5,772 nt of DNA, taken from positions 1-5,772 of the forward strand of contig CAZJOO010000028.1 in NCBI GenBank assembly GCA_964547725.1. Reading direction: 5' to 3'. Of this stretch, positions 4,288-5,772 are shown one piece after another. The translations under genes were made by a program, and so were the position numbers. Origin of the DNA: JAAZMU01 sp964547725. Its GTDB lineage: Bacteria; Patescibacteriota; Minisyncoccia; Minisyncoccales; Minisyncoccaceae. Below the pieces are notes generated by a model, which worked only from the letters and a program-made list of their open reading frames with translations, ran no database searches and had not been told where the DNA came from. The first letter of the stretch is position 1; each line of letters begins with the position of its first letter.

Positions 4288-5733
4288 GTGAGAAAACAAA
4301 TTTTTAAAATTGTAATTGTATTTGTTTTACTTTTTTGTTTTACAAATATTGCTTCTGCGGAAGCGCTAAACGAAAAGGTCTTTTATGTTGACCCTTCTTT
4401 TTCTTCGAATTCATCAAATTATACCTTAAAGACAACTAAGGTTTTACAAAAGAATGGACTAGAGGTGTATGTTGATTCTAGCTACTGGAACGGCAGGACA
4501 ACAGAAGAACAAGAAAAAGCCAAAACAGATTTAATCGGAATTTCTGAAAGGTTTGCCACTAATCAGGCAAAGGTTATCTCTTTGTTTGGAAGGGAAGCTT
4601 ATCCAGGAATTGATAATAATACAAACTTGGTTGTTTTGTTACATCCGTTAAAAGATGACGCTAGGGGATATATTAGAGTTATTGATAAGTATGAAAAGAT
4701 TGTTGCGCCACTGTCTAATGAAAGTGAGATGGTCTATTTGGATGTTAAGAAATTAGATAGCCCTTTTTTTGATTCTTTTTTAATTCATGAATATACACAT
4801 TTAATCTTTATCAATCAAAAGAAAGGAACAGGTGCTTACGAGGAAGAGAATACTTGGATAGCTGAGCTTTATTCTGAATATGCAGCTACTATGATTCAGG
4901 ATAAAAATGTATACGGATACTTTGATCAGAGAATAAAGGATTTTTTTACCAGTCCTTCTGATTCTTTAACTCAATGGAATGGAGATGTATATGATTATGC
5001 TTCCATTCTTTTATTCGCTCACTATGTTGTCGATAACTATGGAAAAGAAGTCTTATCCGAATCAATGAAATCAACAAGTGTGGGCATTGAAAGCATTAAT
5101 GATGCATTGAAAAGAAGAGGATACGAGGAGACTTTTGAAGATGTTTTTAAGAATTTTGTAGTCGCTTTAGCTATTAACAATTGTTCTTCTAATGATAAAT
5201 ATTGTTTTAAAAATGAGAAATTAAAGAATTTTACTATTCTTCCTTTTTCTAATTTTTTGCCATATTCTGGGAATGCCATTATTTCTATAGGGCAGAATAT
5301 ATATAATTGGTCTGCGCAATGGCAAAAGTTTTCGGGAGGAAACGGAAATTTGGAGATTACTTTCAATGGAGAAGATGGGACAAACATTCAAGCCAAGTAT
5401 ATTGCTAAGACTAAAGAGGGCAAGTATACAGTCGGAGACTTGGAACTTAATGAATTAAAGGATGGAAAAGTTTTGATTCCTGATATTAATAACGAATATG
5501 AGTCTATTATTATTGTTCCAATAATGGCTGATAATACTGCTAATTCTAACTCTTTAAGGAAATGGGGTTATGAAATAAAGGCTGAGGTAGTTAGTAAGGA
5601 AGAAGAGCCAGTAGTGGATAGCACACTTAAATCGATTTTTAATTTAAACAAGCCATTGTCTGAGATGACAAAACAAGAACTGCTTATATTAATAGTGAAA
5701 ATTATTCTTTACAAGCAGGGATATAGTTTTTAA
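4288..5733 (+). CDS. Secreted HExxH zinc metallopeptidase (gluzincin-like, M30-type resemblance)
   Basis: This is a probable exported zinc protease. Residues 1-24 form a signal peptide (MRKQ, a hydrophobic core, then a likely cut after A22-S23-A24). The zinc-binding site is HEYTH at 167-171 (H167, H171, catalytic E168). WIAELYSEYAA follows at 190-200; E193, 22 residues past H171, is the likely third ligand, with E197 as alternative. This H-H-E arrangement with Glu in a Trp-containing helix resembles M30/neutral-protease-like gluzincins. Residues about 340-435 look beta-rich and may form a binding domain. After an EEEP linker (438-441), the tail ends in a hydrophobic segment, LLILIVKIILY (465-475), which could anchor or mediate association. 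C299 and C306 could form a disulfide outside the cell. GTG 4288 is chosen because the signal peptide starts there and the promoter places the transcript start on it. It ends at a strong terminator, so it is a single-gene unit. The substrate is unknown. Confidence 0.85.
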   Translation: MRKQIFKIVIVFVLLFCFTNIASAEALNEKVFYVDPSFSSNSSNYTLKTTKVLQKNGLEVYVDSSYWNGRTTEEQEKAKTDLIGISERFATNQAKVISLFGREAYPGIDNNTNLVVLLHPLKDDARGYIRVIDKYEKIVAPLSNESEMVYLDVKKLDSPFFDSFLIHEYTHLIFINQKKGTGAYEEENTWIAELYSEYAATMIQDKNVYGYFDQRIKDFFTSPSDSLTQWNGDVYDYASILLFAHYVVDNYGKEVLSESMKSTSVGIESINDALKRRGYEETFEDVFKNFVVALAINNCSSNDKYCFKNEKLKNFTILPFSNFLPYSGNAIISIGQNIYNWSAQWQKFSGGNGNLEITFNGEDGTNIQAKYIAKTKEGKYTVGDLELNELKDGKVLIPDINNEYESIIIVPIMADNTANSNSLRKWGYEIKAEVVSKEEEPVVDSTLKSIFNLNKPLSEMTKQELLILIVKIILYKQGYSF

Positions 5734-5757
5734 TCCGCAACTAATTTGCGGATTTTT
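5732..5757 (+). terminator. Intrinsic terminator after the protease gene
   Basis: AATCCGCAA (5732-5740) and TTGCGGATT (5746-5754) form a perfect 9-bp, relatively GC-rich stem over the loop CTAAT, with T's at 5753-5757. As with the other terminators here, the stem begins within the stop codon. Confidence 0.9.
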
Positions 5758-5772
5758 AATACAATTTATTAA

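Noticed and set aside
5037..5387. Reverse-strand open frame of 116 codons inside the protease
   Set aside because: Fully antisense to a strongly supported gene, rich in Phe/Ser/Leu as expected from mirrored Lys/Glu codons, with no ribosome site.
1..5772. CRISPR array, insertion sequence, tRNA or rRNA gene
   Set aside because: No regularly spaced repeats, transposase motifs or terminal inverted repeats, and no tRNA- or rRNA-like sequence was found on either strand.

Overview
The window is AT-rich (roughly one third G+C by eye). Every supported gene lies on the + strand, and reading frames use TAA/TAG/TGA stops. The gene style points to a low-GC bacterium with a reduced genome, most likely Patescibacteria/CPR, possibly a Parcubacteria-like lineage. 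The signs are short intergenic gaps, poorly conserved orphan proteins, RelB/DinJ-type and AbiEii-like relics, a compact Pif1-type helicase, a Fic protein and a secreted HExxH protease. The placement is inferred from gene content only; no rRNA or ribosomal protein is present to fix it.

Layout. 39-536 is an orphan protein whose frame is open to the left edge. 584-938 is a decayed type II toxin-antitoxin pair: a RelB/DinJ antitoxin broken by a one-base loss, joined by an ATGA overlap to a toxin stub. 953-1246 is an orphan small protein with its own promoter, Shine-Dalgarno site and strong terminator. 1319-2332 is an intact Fic protein with N-terminal inhibitory motif, Fic motif and C-terminal winged helix; its promoter is packed with three copies of an 11-bp operator-like repeat. 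2333-2693 holds a 37-codon frame and the C-terminal remnant of what looks like an AbiEii-type nucleotidyltransferase. 2694-3923 is a Pif1-family helicase. 3924-4287 is a dense intergenic region with a palindromic promoter, a 34-residue membrane protein, a terminator, a probable free-standing structured small RNA with its own promoter and terminator, and then the protease promoter. 4288-5733 is a secreted HExxH metallopeptidase, closed by a strong terminator.

The genes do not form one operon: almost every unit has its own promoter, and terminators separate most of them. The left half looks like a small defence/stress island (decayed toxin-antitoxin pair, Fic, AbiEii-like relic) undergoing erosion. 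Two kinds of translation start occur side by side. The 39, 953, 2427 and 3974 frames have purine-rich Shine-Dalgarno sites, whereas the antitoxin, Fic, helicase and protease starts lie at or just after the predicted transcription start with no such site.

The strongest candidates for something undescribed are the roughly 90-nt three-way-junction RNA at 4138-4227 and the Fic operator at 1279-1318. Next come the palindrome-controlled 34-residue membrane protein at 3974-4078.
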